From Pseudomonadota bacterium (GTDB lineage: Bacteria > Pseudomonadota > Alphaproteobacteria > Azospirillales > Azospirillaceae): a DNA stretch of 42,096 nt. The notes beneath the pieces were generated by a model that was not told the DNA's origin, did not search any database, and saw only the letters and a list, made by a program, of their open reading frames with translations. Location of the stretch: contig JAEYPE010000144.1 in the NCBI GenBank assembly GCA_023411035.1, positions 1 to 42,096 of the forward strand. Direction: 5' to 3'. Positions 23,597 to 31,772 of this stretch are shown here, one piece after another. A program made the position numbers and the translations under genes. How positions within the stretch are numbered: the stretch's first letter is position 1; each line of letters starts with the position of its first letter.

Positions 23597-24934
23597 ATGC
23601 TGACCCGCCGCAATCTTGCCGTCTCGACGGCCGCCTTCGCGCTCGCCGCCGGCTTCACCGGCGCCGCCCATGCCCAGCAGAAGACCGTCATCGAATTCTG
23701 GCATGGTCTGCCCCAGCCGCTCGGCGGCCAGCTCGAGCAGGTGGTGAAGGGCTTCAACGACAGCCAGGACAAGGTCCAGGTCAACCCGACCTTCAAGGGC
23801 AACTATCCGGAAACCATGCAGGCGGCCATCGCCGCCTTCCGCGCCGGCAACGCTCCGCACGTCGTGCAGATGTTCGAGGTCGGCACCGCCACCATGCTGT
23901 CCGCCGGCCCGGCCATCAAGCCGGTGCACCAACTGATGAGCGAGACGGGTTCGGGCTTCGACGCCGCGGCCTACATTCCGGCGGTCCGGGGCTATTACAG
24001 CTCCAAGGACGGCAAGATGATGGCGCTGCCGTTCAACAGCTCCACCACCATCACCTTCTACAACAAGGACGCCTTCCGGAAGGCCGGGCTGGACCCCGAC
24101 AAGGCCCCGGCGACCTGGCCGGAGGTGGTGGATGCGGCGCGCAAGCTGAAGGCCGCCGGCGTTTCCTGCCCGATGACCTTCTCCTGGCCGACCTGGACGC
24201 AGTTCGAGCAGGTCGGCTCCCTGCACGACAAGCCCTTCGCGTCGGAGGCCAACGGCTTCGGCGGGCTGAACGCCACGCTGAAGATCAACGACCCGTTCTT
24301 CGTGAAGCATCTCCAGACCCTGATCGACCTTCAGAAGGAAGGGGCGCTGCGCTACGGCGGGCGCGACAACGCCGCGGACTCGCTCTTTCCGTCGGGTGAA
24401 TGCGCGATGATCCAGGCGTCTTCCGGCCTGCGCGGGCGCATCCTGAAGGAGGCGAAGTTCAACTGGGGCGCGGCGCCGCTGCCCTACTGGCCGGACGCCA
24501 TCCCGTCGCCGAAGAACTCGATCATCGGCGGCGCCGCCTTCTGGGTCATGACCTCGCCCAAGCGCACCGCCGACGAGTACAAGGCCGTCGCCGCCTTGTT
24601 CCGTTACCTCGCCCGTCCGGAGGTGGACGCCAAGTGGCACATGGACACCGGCTACGTCCCGGTGACGCTCCAGGGCTTCGAACTGGCGAAGAAGGAAGGC
24701 TTCTACGACAAGAACCCCGGCGCCGAGGTGCCGGCGGAGCAGCTTACCCGCACGGCGACCACGGAAAACACAATGGGCCTGCGGCTGGGCAACCTGCCGG
24801 AAATCCGCAACATCATCCAGGAGGAGATGGAGAAGGCGTTCCAGGGCCAGCAGACCGCCCAACAGGCGCTGGACAACGCGGTGAAGCGCGGGGACACGGT
24901 TCTGCGCAACTTCGAACGCGCCAACAAGAATTAG
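23597..24934 (+). CDS. ugpB: sn-Glycerol-3-phosphate ABC transporter, periplasmic binding protein
   Basis: A 445-residue periplasmic protein. The signal peptide MLTRRNLAVSTAAFALAAG ends near AHA/QQK (residue 26); its twin arginine resembles a Tat signal but the Sec features are also good. The mature sequence opens VIEFWHGLPQPLGGQLEQ, the UgpB signature, and contains VVQMFEVGTATML, LPFNSSTTITFYNKDAFRKAG and the late YVPVTLQGFELAKKEGFY stretch. It binds glycerol-3-phosphate and related glycerophosphodiesters. The ATG follows GGGAGAGA. It is the first gene of ugpBAEC, and a small hairpin separates it from ugpA, as is common when the binding protein is needed in excess. Confidence 0.95.
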   Translation: MLTRRNLAVSTAAFALAAGFTGAAHAQQKTVIEFWHGLPQPLGGQLEQVVKGFNDSQDKVQVNPTFKGNYPETMQAAIAAFRAGNAPHVVQMFEVGTATMLSAGPAIKPVHQLMSETGSGFDAAAYIPAVRGYYSSKDGKMMALPFNSSTTITFYNKDAFRKAGLDPDKAPATWPEVVDAARKLKAAGVSCPMTFSWPTWTQFEQVGSLHDKPFASEANGFGGLNATLKINDPFFVKHLQTLIDLQKEGALRYGGRDNAADSLFPSGECAMIQASSGLRGRILKEAKFNWGAAPLPYWPDAIPSPKNSIIGGAAFWVMTSPKRTADEYKAVAALFRYLARPEVDAKWHMDTGYVPVTLQGFELAKKEGFYDKNPGAEVPAEQLTRTATTENTMGLRLGNLPEIRNIIQEEMEKAFQGQQTAQQALDNAVKRGDTVLRNFERANKN

Positions 24935-24940
24935 GCGCGA

Positions 24941-24960
24941 TCCCCTCTCGCCAGAGGGGA
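24941..24960 (+). repeat. Intercistronic hairpin between ugpB and ugpA
   Basis: TCCCCTC (24941-24947) pairs with GAGGGGA (24954-24960) around a 6-nt loop. It lies 6 bp after the ugpB stop and could protect the 3' end of ugpB RNA or stop part of the transcripts. Confidence 0.55.
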
Positions 24961-24994
24961 GAGGGCTGAAAGGCGGAGACAACCGAAGGCTTCC

Positions 24995-25879
24995 ATGCAA
25001 CGTCGCGTGATTTTCGACAACAGGGCGTTGCCCTACCTGCTGCTGGCGCCGCAGGTGGCGGTGACGCTCATCTTCTTCATCTGGCCGGCGGCGCAGGCGC
25101 TCTGGCAGTCAGTGCATCTCCAGGACGCCTTCGGCCTGCGCAGCCAGTTCGTCTGGTTCGAGAATTTCGAGGCGGTGCTGAGCGATCCGAACTATCTGAA
25201 CTCGGTGAGGATCACCATCGTCTTCAGCGCGTCGGTGACCGTCCTGTCGCTCGTCTCCGCGCTGGGGCTGGCGGTGCTGGCCGATTCGAGGATCAGGGCG
25301 GCCTCGGCCTACAAGACGCTGCTGATCTGGCCCTACGCGCTGGCGCCCGCGGTGGCGGCGGTGCTGTGGATGTTCATCTTCAACCCTGAGATCGGCATCC
25401 TGGGCCGCGCGCTGAACGATCTCGGCTACGCCTGGGATTACCGGCTGAACGACGGGCAGGCGCTGACCATGGTCATCCTGGCGGCGAGCTGGAAGCAGGT
25501 TTCCTACAACTTCATCTTCTTCCTGGCCGGGCTCCAGGCCATCCCGCGCTCCGTGCTGGAGGCGGCGAGCATCGACGGGGCGGGGGCGGTGCGACGCTTC
25601 TGGACGATCACCTTCCCGCTGCTGTCGCCGACGACCTTCTTCCTGCTGGTGGTGAACGTCGTCTACGCCTTCTTCGAGACCTTCGGCACGATCCACGCCC
25701 TGACCCACGGCGGGCCGGGCAAGGCCACGGAAACGCTGATCTTCCGCGTCTATCAGGACGGCGTGGTCAACCACGACCTGGGCGGTTCCTCGGCGCAGTC
25801 GGTGATCCTGATGGTCATCGTCATCGCGCTGACCGCCATCCAGTTCCGCTTCATCGAGCGCAAGGTGCATTACGCATGA
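24995..25879 (+). CDS. ugpA: sn-Glycerol-3-phosphate ABC transporter, permease
   Basis: A 294-residue inner-membrane permease with six predicted membrane helices. Its cytoplasmic coupling loop carries the EAASIDGAGAVRRFWTITFP motif, which contacts the ATPase. The start sequence MQRRVIFDNRALPYLLLAPQ, and the NVVYAFFETFGTIHALTHGG segment near the C-terminus are typical of UgpA. It ends in ATGA overlapping ugpE (25876-25879), so the two permeases are translationally coupled. Together with UgpE it forms the membrane channel. Confidence 0.95.
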   Translation: MQRRVIFDNRALPYLLLAPQVAVTLIFFIWPAAQALWQSVHLQDAFGLRSQFVWFENFEAVLSDPNYLNSVRITIVFSASVTVLSLVSALGLAVLADSRIRAASAYKTLLIWPYALAPAVAAVLWMFIFNPEIGILGRALNDLGYAWDYRLNDGQALTMVILAASWKQVSYNFIFFLAGLQAIPRSVLEAASIDGAGAVRRFWTITFPLLSPTTFFLLVVNVVYAFFETFGTIHALTHGGPGKATETLIFRVYQDGVVNHDLGGSSAQSVILMVIVIALTAIQFRFIERKVHYA

Positions 25880-26748
25880 ACCCGGACCGCGCCATCCCAC
25901 GCTCCGGCGGCCGCCTGACGGATCTGGTCCCGCACACCATCCTGATGCTGGGCGTGCTGGTCTTCGCCTTTCCGATCTATGTGACGGTCATCGGTTCCAC
26001 CTGGGACGCCGCCACCATCGGGCGCGGCAACCTGCCGCTGACGCCGGGCGGGGAGATGCTGAACAACTACGCCTCCGCCTGGAGCGAGTCGCAGGGCAAC
26101 CGCGTCATGCACACGCCCGTGCGCATCATGATGTGGAACAGCCTCGTCATGGCGCTGGTCATCGCGCTGGGCAAGATCGCCATTTCGATCGTCTCGGCCT
26201 ACGCGGTGGCCTTCTTCCGCTTCCCGCTGCGCATGGTCTTCTTCTGGATGATCTTCATCACGCTGATGCTGCCGGTCGAGGTGCGCATCATCCCGACCTA
26301 CGAGGTCGTCGCGAATCTCGGCCTGATCGACAGCTATGCCGGGCTGACCATCCCGCTGATCGCGTCGGCCACGGCGACCCTGCTGTTCCGGCAATTCTTC
26401 CTGACCATCCCGGACGAGCTGGTGGAGGCCGCGAAGATCGACGGGGCGGGGGCGCTGCGCTTCTTCGTGGACGTGGTGCTGCCCCTGTCGCGTACCAACA
26501 TCGCGGCGCTGTTCGTGATCCTCTTCATCTACGGCTGGAATCAGTATCTGTGGCCGCTGCTGGTCACCAACAGCGCGGACATGGAAACGGTGGTCATCGG
26601 CATCACCAAGATGATCGGCAACGGCGAGGCCGCGACCGATTGGAACCTGATCATGGCGACGACGGTGCTGGCCATGCTGCCGCCGGTGGCGGTGGTCGTG
26701 CTGATGCAGCGCTGGTTCGTCAAGGGCCTCGTGGACAGCGAGAAGTAA
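25876..26748 (+). CDS. ugpE: sn-Glycerol-3-phosphate ABC transporter, permease
   Basis: A 290-residue inner-membrane permease with six predicted helices. The coupling motif is EAAKIDGAGALRFFVDVVLP, close to that of UgpA. The YGWNQYLWPLLVTN stretch and the C-terminal LMQRWFVKGLVDSEK are well-known UgpE features. The ATG lies inside the ugpA stop region (4-bp overlap). The ATPase gene begins 5 bp after its stop, so the operon is tightly packed from ugpA to ugpC. Confidence 0.95.
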   Translation: MNPDRAIPRSGGRLTDLVPHTILMLGVLVFAFPIYVTVIGSTWDAATIGRGNLPLTPGGEMLNNYASAWSESQGNRVMHTPVRIMMWNSLVMALVIALGKIAISIVSAYAVAFFRFPLRMVFFWMIFITLMLPVEVRIIPTYEVVANLGLIDSYAGLTIPLIASATATLLFRQFFLTIPDELVEAAKIDGAGALRFFVDVVLPLSRTNIAALFVILFIYGWNQYLWPLLVTNSADMETVVIGITKMIGNGEAATDWNLIMATTVLAMLPPVAVVVLMQRWFVKGLVDSEK

Positions 26749-26753
26749 GACGC

Positions 26754-27824
26754 ATGGCAACGGTCGATCTGAATCGGGTCCGCAAGTCCTACGGCTCCGT
26801 CGAGGCCATCAAGGGCATCGACATCGCGGTCGCGGACGGGGAGTTCCTCGTGCTGCTCGGCCCCTCGGGCTGCGGCAAGTCCACGCTGCTGCGCATGGTC
26901 GCGGGGCTGGAGAGCATCACCGGCGGCGAGATCGCCATCGGCGGGCGGGTGGTCAACGGGCTGGAGCCCAAGGACCGCGACATCGCCATGGTGTTCCAAA
27001 ACTACGCGCTCTACCCGCACATGAGCGTGTTCGACAACATGGCCTACGGGCTGAAGATCCGCGGGCTGCCCAAGGACGAGATCCGGGCGCGCGTGGCGAA
27101 GGCCGCGGAGATCCTGGAGCTGAACCGCTTCCTGGAGCGCCGCCCCAGCCAGCTTTCCGGCGGGCAGCGCCAGCGCGTCGCCATGGGCCGCGCCATCGTG
27201 CGCGAGCCCGCCGCCTTCCTGTTCGACGAGCCGCTGTCCAACCTGGACGCCAAGCTGCGCACCCAGATGCGGGTGGAGATCAAGCGCCTTCAGGACCGGC
27301 TGGGCATCACCAGCCTCTACGTGACGCACGATCAGGTGGAGGCGATGACGCTCGCCGACCGCATCCTGGTGATGAATCACGGGGTGGCGGAGCAGATCGG
27401 CACGCCGCTGGAGGTCTACCAGCGCCCGGCCAGCCTGTTCGTGGCGGGCTTCATCGGGTCGCCGCCGATGAACGTGCTGGACGCGCGCTTCGACGGCAGC
27501 GGGCAGGGGGTGGCTCTGCCCGGCGGGACCGCCTTCCTTCTGCCGCGCCCGCGGCCCGACATGGCCGGGCGGCCGGTCAAGCTGGGCTTGCGGCCCGAGC
27601 ATTTGGCCGCCACTCCTGGCGGTGTTCTGACCATCATGGTCGATCTGGTGGAGGCGCTGGGCGCCGACACGGTGGTCTATGGCCGCCTGCCGGACGGGGA
27701 GGGGCTGGTGGTCCGCACCGCCGGCCTGCCGTCCTGCCGCGAGGGCGAAACCCTGCACGTCGGTGCGCCGCCGGAGGCTTTGCACCTGTTCGACCCCGAG
27801 ACAGGACGGCGTTTGCCTGATTAA
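26754..27824 (+). CDS. ugpC: sn-Glycerol-3-phosphate ABC transporter, ATP-binding subunit
   Basis: A 356-residue cytoplasmic ATPase of the MalK/UgpC type. Walker A is GPSGCGKST (36-44), the Q-loop lies in VFQNYALYPHM, the signature is LSGGQ (134-138), Walker B is FLFDEP (155-160), and the switch histidine is His192 in YVTHDQ. The C-terminal third (from about 235) is the regulatory OB-fold (TOBE) with LGLRPEHL. In E. coli UgpC this part receives regulatory input from phosphate. It closes the ugpBAEC order. Because UgpC and MalK are similar, service to more than one sugar-type transporter is possible. Confidence 0.95.
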   Translation: MATVDLNRVRKSYGSVEAIKGIDIAVADGEFLVLLGPSGCGKSTLLRMVAGLESITGGEIAIGGRVVNGLEPKDRDIAMVFQNYALYPHMSVFDNMAYGLKIRGLPKDEIRARVAKAAEILELNRFLERRPSQLSGGQRQRVAMGRAIVREPAAFLFDEPLSNLDAKLRTQMRVEIKRLQDRLGITSLYVTHDQVEAMTLADRILVMNHGVAEQIGTPLEVYQRPASLFVAGFIGSPPMNVLDARFDGSGQGVALPGGTAFLLPRPRPDMAGRPVKLGLRPEHLAATPGGVLTIMVDLVEALGADTVVYGRLPDGEGLVVRTAGLPSCREGETLHVGAPPEALHLFDPETGRRLPD

Positions 27825-27865
27825 ACTGGTCAGGTAAGAAGCAACAGGGAGGGGGGAAGACCCCG

Positions 27866-28306
27866 ATGAGCATGAGCGCAACCGACAGCAAACCCGTTCC
27901 GCCCTTCCACCTCGCCTTCCCCGTCCGCGACAAGGAGGAGGCGCGGGCCTTCTACGCCGGCGTGCTGGGCTGCGGGGTGGGGCGGGAATCCGACCGCTGG
28001 ATCGACTTCGACCTCTACGGCCATCAGGTGGTCGCCCATGTGACGGAGGAGGCCGGCAGCCGCGCCACCAACCCGGTGGACGGCGAGGAGGTGCCCGCCA
28101 GCCATTTCGGCGTGATCCTGACTTGGGACGACTGGCACGCGCTGGCCGACAAGCTGAAGGCCGAGGGAATCAAATTCCTGATCGAGCCGCAAATCCGTTT
28201 CAAGGGTCAGGTGGGCGAACAGGCCACCATGTTCTTCCTGGACCCGAGCGGGAACGCCCTGGAGTTCAAGAGCTTCCAGGACATGGGGCAGATCTTCGCG
28301 CGGTGA
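27866..28306 (+). CDS. VOC-superfamily (glyoxalase/bleomycin-resistance-like) protein
   Basis: A 146-residue cytoplasmic protein with the paired beta-alpha-beta-beta-beta modules of the VOC fold. The first module is PFHLAFPVRDKEEARAFYAG, with the metal-ligand position His15. The second starts ASHFGVILTWDDWHALADKL and ends MFFLDPSGNALEFKSF, which holds the conserved DPxGNxxEF ligand Glu. ATG at 27866 follows GGGAGGGGGG; a second ATG two codons later is possible. It is 41 bp after ugpC on the same strand and may be read through. Enzymatic role is unknown; ring-cleaving dioxygenase-like or lyase-like activity fits the family. Confidence 0.88.
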   Translation: MSMSATDSKPVPPFHLAFPVRDKEEARAFYAGVLGCGVGRESDRWIDFDLYGHQVVAHVTEEAGSRATNPVDGEEVPASHFGVILTWDDWHALADKLKAEGIKFLIEPQIRFKGQVGEQATMFFLDPSGNALEFKSFQDMGQIFAR

Positions 28307-28308
28307 GG

Positions 28309-28406
28309 GGTGCCCCCCTTCCTCCCCCGCTTCGCGGGAGAGGGGCGGTTTGCAAAGTCCCCTCCCTCGCCAAAGGCGGGGGAGGGTTAGGGAGGGGGCA
28401 AGCGTC
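28309..28406. repeat. Palindromic GC-rich (REP-like) element between convergent genes
   Basis: Two hairpins lie side by side: CCCGC-TTC-GCGGG around 28326-28338 with outer CCTC/GAGG pairing, and CCTCCCTCGCC-AAA-GGCGGGGGAGG at about 28351-28385. The C-rich/G-rich arms with a short purine loop are the style of repeated extragenic palindromes. It fills the whole gap between the VOC stop and the helicase stop and may end both transcripts. Confidence 0.6.
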
Positions 28407-28408
28407 CC

Positions 28409-29851
28409 TTACGCCGCGTTCCGCCCGCCACCGTGCGCGCCGCCGCCATGCGGGGCGGGGCGGCGGTTGTGGCGGTTCTGCTGGTTGACGGACGCCTTGG
28501 CCTTCAGCGGCTGGTCGCCGGTGGCGCCGGCAACCCGCGCGCCCTGCTGGTTCTGCGGCTTCTGGCCCTGGGCCTTCTGGCTTTGAGCCTTCTGGCCCTG
28601 AACCTTCTGCCCCTGCGGCTTGTTGCCGCCCGGCTGCTGTCCGCGGCCCGGACGGGGCTGCTTGGGCGCCGGCTTGGGCGGCTTGGCGGAGGAGGCGTGG
28701 ATCGCCGCGACCACCGCCGCGTGATAGGGATGGTCGTGGTCCGCCGGGACCGGCTGGCGGATGGTCTTCTCGATGGCCTTCAGATAGGCCACCTCCTCCG
28801 CGTCGCAGAAGGACACCGCGCTGCCGTCGGTGCCGGCGCGGGCGGTGCGGCCGATGCGGTGGACGTAGCTTTCCGGCTCGTTCGGCAGGTCGAAGTTGAT
28901 GACGTGCGTGATGCCGTCGATGTCGATGCCGCGCGCCGCGATGTCGGTCGCCACCAGCGCCTTCAGGTCGCCGCTGCGGAAGGACTCCAGGGCGCGCACG
29001 CGGGCCGACTGCGACTTGTCGCCGTGGATCGCGTCCGCCGGGACGCCGGCCTTCTTCAGATGGTCGGCGATGCGGTCGGCGCCGTGCTTGGTGCGGGCGA
29101 AGACGATGGTCCGCCCCATGGCGTCGTCTTGGAGCAGGTCGGCCAGCAGGCGGCGCTTGTCGGCACGGTCCACGAACAGCACGCGCTGGGCGATGCGCTC
29201 CACCGTGGTGGACTGGGGCGCCACCTCGATCCGCTCGGCGTCGGTCAGGATGCTGTGCGCCAGTTCGACCACGCCTTCCGGCATGGTGGCGGAGAAGAGC
29301 AGGGTCTGGCGCTGCTTCGGCAGGACCGCGACCACCTTCCGCACGTCGCGGATGAAGCCCATGTCGAGCATGCGGTCGGCCTCGTCCAGCACGAAGATCT
29401 CGACCTGATCGAGCACGCACTGCTTCTGGGCCATCAGGTCCAGCAGGCGGCCCGGCGTCGCCACCAGCACGTCGGTGCCGCGGGTGAGCGCTGCCACCTG
29501 CGGGCTCTGCCCGACGCCGCCGTGGATCACCGTGCGGCGGATCGGCAGGTGCCGGCCATAGGTGCGGAAGCTCTCGCCGATCTGGAGCGCCAGTTCGCGC
29601 GTCGGCGTCAGGATCAGCGCGCGCGGCGCCTTGGCCTGCATGCGCTTCTTGTTCTGGAACAGCCGCTGGAGGATCGGCAGGGTGAAGGCGGCGGTCTTGC
29701 CGGTGCCGGTCTGGGCGAGGCCGAGCACGTCGCGGCCTTCCAGAAGAACGGGGATGGCGCCGGCCTGGATCGGCGTGGCGGTCTGGTAACCCTCTTCCGC
29801 GACGGCGCGCAGAAGGGGCTCGATCAGGCCGAGGCCACTGAATTCGGTCAT
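28409..29851 (-). CDS. rhlE: DEAD-box RNA helicase, RhlE type
   Basis: A 480-residue cytoplasmic helicase. Motifs in order: Q-motif TPIQAGAIP, motif I AQTGTGKT (46-53), PTRELA, motif II DEAD (156-159), motif III SAT (187-189), ATDIAARGID, and motif VI HRIGRTAR (331-338). The tail after about 385 is unfolded, basic and Gln/Lys-rich, with a GQK-containing short repeat (about 413-437, for example GQKAQSQKAQGQKPQ) and a Gly/His end. Such tails help RNA binding or phase separation. These proteins remodel rRNA and work with the degradosome, mainly in the cold. The ATG at 29851 begins MTEFSGLGL, the typical RhlE opening; longer upstream frames are not family sequence. Confidence 0.95.
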   Translation of the reverse strand: MTEFSGLGLIEPLLRAVAEEGYQTATPIQAGAIPVLLEGRDVLGLAQTGTGKTAAFTLPILQRLFQNKKRMQAKAPRALILTPTRELALQIGESFRTYGRHLPIRRTVIHGGVGQSPQVAALTRGTDVLVATPGRLLDLMAQKQCVLDQVEIFVLDEADRMLDMGFIRDVRKVVAVLPKQRQTLLFSATMPEGVVELAHSILTDAERIEVAPQSTTVERIAQRVLFVDRADKRRLLADLLQDDAMGRTIVFARTKHGADRIADHLKKAGVPADAIHGDKSQSARVRALESFRSGDLKALVATDIAARGIDIDGITHVINFDLPNEPESYVHRIGRTARAGTDGSAVSFCDAEEVAYLKAIEKTIRQPVPADHDHPYHAAVVAAIHASSAKPPKPAPKQPRPGRGQQPGGNKPQGQKVQGQKAQSQKAQGQKPQNQQGARVAGATGDQPLKAKASVNQQNRHNRRPAPHGGGAHGGGRNAA

Positions 29852-30044
29852 ACGGGGAGGGTCCTGGTCACGTGAACAGAGGCTGCACCTGGGCCGTGCC
29901 CGGACGGTACCGGGTGCGCGGCGTGGCATGTGGCGCTCCGCCGCGGGAGTGCGCGGAGCCATCAATTCACCGTGGGAAGGCGCATTCCGCGCCGGTACCG
30001 GGACAACGAGGAGCCGGCAGCCCCAAAGCAAAATCGACCGCCCA

Positions 30045-30073
30045 CACATAGGCGGTGAGGCGGCTTTTGGCAA
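30045..30073 (-). promoter_or_regulatory. Candidate sigma-70-like promoter of the helicase gene
   Basis: On the minus strand TTGCCA (30073-30068) and TATGTG (30050-30045) are 17 bp apart, about 195 bp upstream of the start codon. A small inverted repeat (ACCGCC at 30037-30042 and GGCGGT at 30051-30056) overlaps the -10. This leaves a long 5' untranslated leader. Confidence 0.45.
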
Positions 30074-30114
30074 GCAAACAAGGGCCTTGGGTGTTCATCG
30101 GACAGGAAATGCTC

Positions 30115-30146
30115 CTCCCCTGGCCGCGCCGGTGCGGCCAGGGGAG
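30115..30146 (-). terminator. Hairpin terminator of the superoxide dismutase gene
   Basis: CTCCCCTGGCCGC (30115-30127) pairs with GCGGCCAGGGGAG (30134-30146), a 13-bp perfect stem with a 6-nt loop, 11 bp after the sodC stop. The following minus-strand sequence (CATTTCC) is only weakly U-rich. Confidence 0.7.
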
Positions 30147-30157
30147 GGGGCGTCGCC

Positions 30158-30697
30158 TTACGGCTTGCCGATCACGCCGCAGGCCACACGGTCGCCCGAG
30201 GCGCCCGCCGGTTGGCTGGTGTAGTCGTCCGGCTGTGCGTGGACCACGACGGAGGTGCCGCCGGGCTTGAACAGGCTGGTCGGGCCGTCGCCCAACGTGA
30301 CCGCGTGGGACAGGAACTCGAACCCGCCCTTCCCGCCGGCGTCCACCCGGAAGTTCGGCAGGTCGCCGGCGTGCATCGGCGCGGCGTCCACCCCGTGCTT
30401 GCCGCCGCCGGGATTGAAATGGCCGCCCGCCGCCGCGAAGTTCGGCGCGCAGGCGCCGTTTTCGTGGATGTGGACGGCGTGCCAGCCGGGCTTCAGCCCG
30501 TCCAGTTCGGCGTGGATCAGCAGGCCCTGCGGAAACTGGGTCAGCGTGACGGTGCCCAGCGGCTTGCCTTCGGCGTCCTTCATGGCGGCCTGGGCCTGCG
30601 GCTGGCCGGGGGCCTGCGCCGCGGCGAAGGGCGTGGCCGCGAAAGCGGCGCAGGCGGCGAGAAGTGCGGCACCCGCGGTCCGTCCGGTTCGATTCAT
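30158..30697 (-). CDS. sodC: Periplasmic Cu,Zn superoxide dismutase
   Basis: A 179-residue periplasmic enzyme that turns superoxide into oxygen and hydrogen peroxide. The signal peptide is MNRTGRTAGAALLAACAAFA with cleavage near AAAQ (residue 28). Metal ligands are visible: copper His76, His78, His93 and His153; zinc His93, His101, His109 and Asp112. The disulfide cysteines are Cys83 and Cys173, and the active-site arginine is Arg170 in GASGDRVACGVIG. All key residues of an active SodC are present. It is divergent from fur across 269 bp, so iron- or oxidative-stress control is plausible, but no operator was identified. Confidence 0.95.
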   Translation of the reverse strand: MNRTGRTAGAALLAACAAFAATPFAAAQAPGQPQAQAAMKDAEGKPLGTVTLTQFPQGLLIHAELDGLKPGWHAVHIHENGACAPNFAAAGGHFNPGGGKHGVDAAPMHAGDLPNFRVDAGGKGGFEFLSHAVTLGDGPTSLFKPGGTSVVVHAQPDDYTSQPAGASGDRVACGVIGKP

Positions 30698-30966
30698 CCT
30701 TGTTCCCCCTTGTCCCGGTTTTCTCGTTGCAGAGCGGATCATCCGCCGACAATCGACGCGGGGCAAGTTTGACGGTCGGCGCATTCCTTTCGGCGTACCA
30801 CCCATGGGAGCATTCGGGTGGTTGCGGCCATTTGCCGCGCGTATTTCCGGACAAGAAAACGGGGTATGTGATTGCGAATGAATTTCAGTATTATGGCGAG
30901 CGCAGCAGCATGGCGCCCCGGATGGCGGGAATCGGCGCCGGAACGGATGGCAAAGGTGGTGGAGCA

Positions 30967-31419
30967 ATGACGTCGCGGCTCGAATCCTTATGCCTGGAAA
31001 AGGGGCTGAAGATGACCGGCCAGCGCCGGGTCATCTCCCAGGTCCTGTCGGAGTCGGAGGACCATCCCGACGTGGAGGAGGTCCATCGCCGCGCCGTTCT
31101 GATCGACCCGCGCATCTCCATCGCCACGGTCTACCGCACCATGCGCCTTCTGGAAGACGCGCAGGTGATCGAGAAGGTGGATCTGGGCGACGGGCGCGCC
31201 CGCTATGAAGAGGCGTCCACCGACCATCACCATCACCTGATCGACACGCGCAGCGGGCGGATCATCGAATTCGCCAGCCCGGAGCTGGAGGCGCTGAAGG
31301 AGCGCATCGCGCGGGAGCTGGGCTACCGAATCGTCGGCCACCGGCTGGAAATCTACGGCATTCCGCTCGACGACGGCGCCGCGGACGGCAACTCCGATGC
31401 GGGCGGGGAGCGTCGATGA
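30967..31419 (+). CDS. fur: Fur-family metal-responsive repressor
   Basis: A 150-residue DNA-binding protein. The N-terminal winged helix has the recognition helix region ISIATVYRTMRLLEDA (51-66). Metal positions match classical Fur numbering closely: His33, Glu81, His87-His90 (DHHHHLID), Glu108 and His125. The Cys-x-x-Cys structural zinc site is replaced by IDTRSG (92-97), as in many alphaproteobacterial Fur/Mur proteins. In that class the regulator may respond to manganese or iron. The ATG at 30967 follows GGTGGAG and gives a normal Fur N-terminus; earlier in-frame starts do not. Its TGA overlaps the next gene's ATG, so a small cysteine protein is translationally coupled. Confidence 0.93.
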   Translation: MTSRLESLCLEKGLKMTGQRRVISQVLSESEDHPDVEEVHRRAVLIDPRISIATVYRTMRLLEDAQVIEKVDLGDGRARYEEASTDHHHHLIDTRSGRIIEFASPELEALKERIARELGYRIVGHRLEIYGIPLDDGAADGNSDAGGERR

Positions 31420-31640
31420 AGGACATGCGCTGGCTGACGATCGATCCCTACCCGACGGTCAGCCTGAGTTGCCGGGATGCGGTCCAGCGCTGCTACGCCG
31501 GCCTGTGCGGCTGCGGCCAGCCGGAGCGCTACGCGCTGGAAGCGGCGGTGACCGTCTTCCGCTACCACCATCCGGAAACCCCGCCCTTCCAGGCGGAAAC
31601 CATCGTCAGCCAGTGGGTGGCCGGTCCGGTCCGGCACTGA
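31416..31640 (+). CDS. Small four-cysteine protein coupled to fur, function unknown
   Basis: A 74-residue cytoplasmic protein whose ATG overlaps the fur stop (ATGA, 31416-31419). Cysteines are at 19, 26, 31 and 33 (RCYAGLCGCG), with histidines at 51, 52 and 74. The pattern C-x6-C-x4-C-x-C looks suited to metal or disulfide chemistry. No signal peptide, membrane helix or known family was recognised. Coupling to fur implies a role in metal handling or in modulating Fur, but this is inference. Codon use is like that of the neighbours. Confidence 0.75.
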   Translation: MKDMRWLTIDPYPTVSLSCRDAVQRCYAGLCGCGQPERYALEAAVTVFRYHHPETPPFQAETIVSQWVAGPVRH

Positions 31641-31641
31641 T

Positions 31642-31713
31642 ACGGTTGGAAAATGATCACTTCCATCATTTTCCAACCGTGAAACCCGGCAGATCAATGC
31701 GTTAGCATTGATC
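31642..31713. terminator. Two adjacent AT-richer inverted repeats between convergent genes
   Basis: First, ACGGTTGGAAAATGA (31642-31656) pairs perfectly with TCATTTTCCAACCGT (31666-31680) around a 9-nt loop. Second, GATCAATGC (31692-31700) pairs with GCATTGATC (31705-31713) around GTTA. They follow the fur operon and face the DUF1329 gene. The first stem starts right after the stop codon, so transcription termination for both sides is likely, yet a U-run is missing. Confidence 0.6.
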
Positions 31714-31772
31714 GAGAGGGGCATGCCGGCGGCGCCTTCAGGTGCCGACGGTATGATCCAGACCAACGGGCC

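Noticed and set aside
31416..31640. The small cysteine protein as a chance frame
   Set aside because: The 4-bp ATGA overlap, the clean stop just before a hairpin, and normal codon use speak for a real gene, so it was kept.
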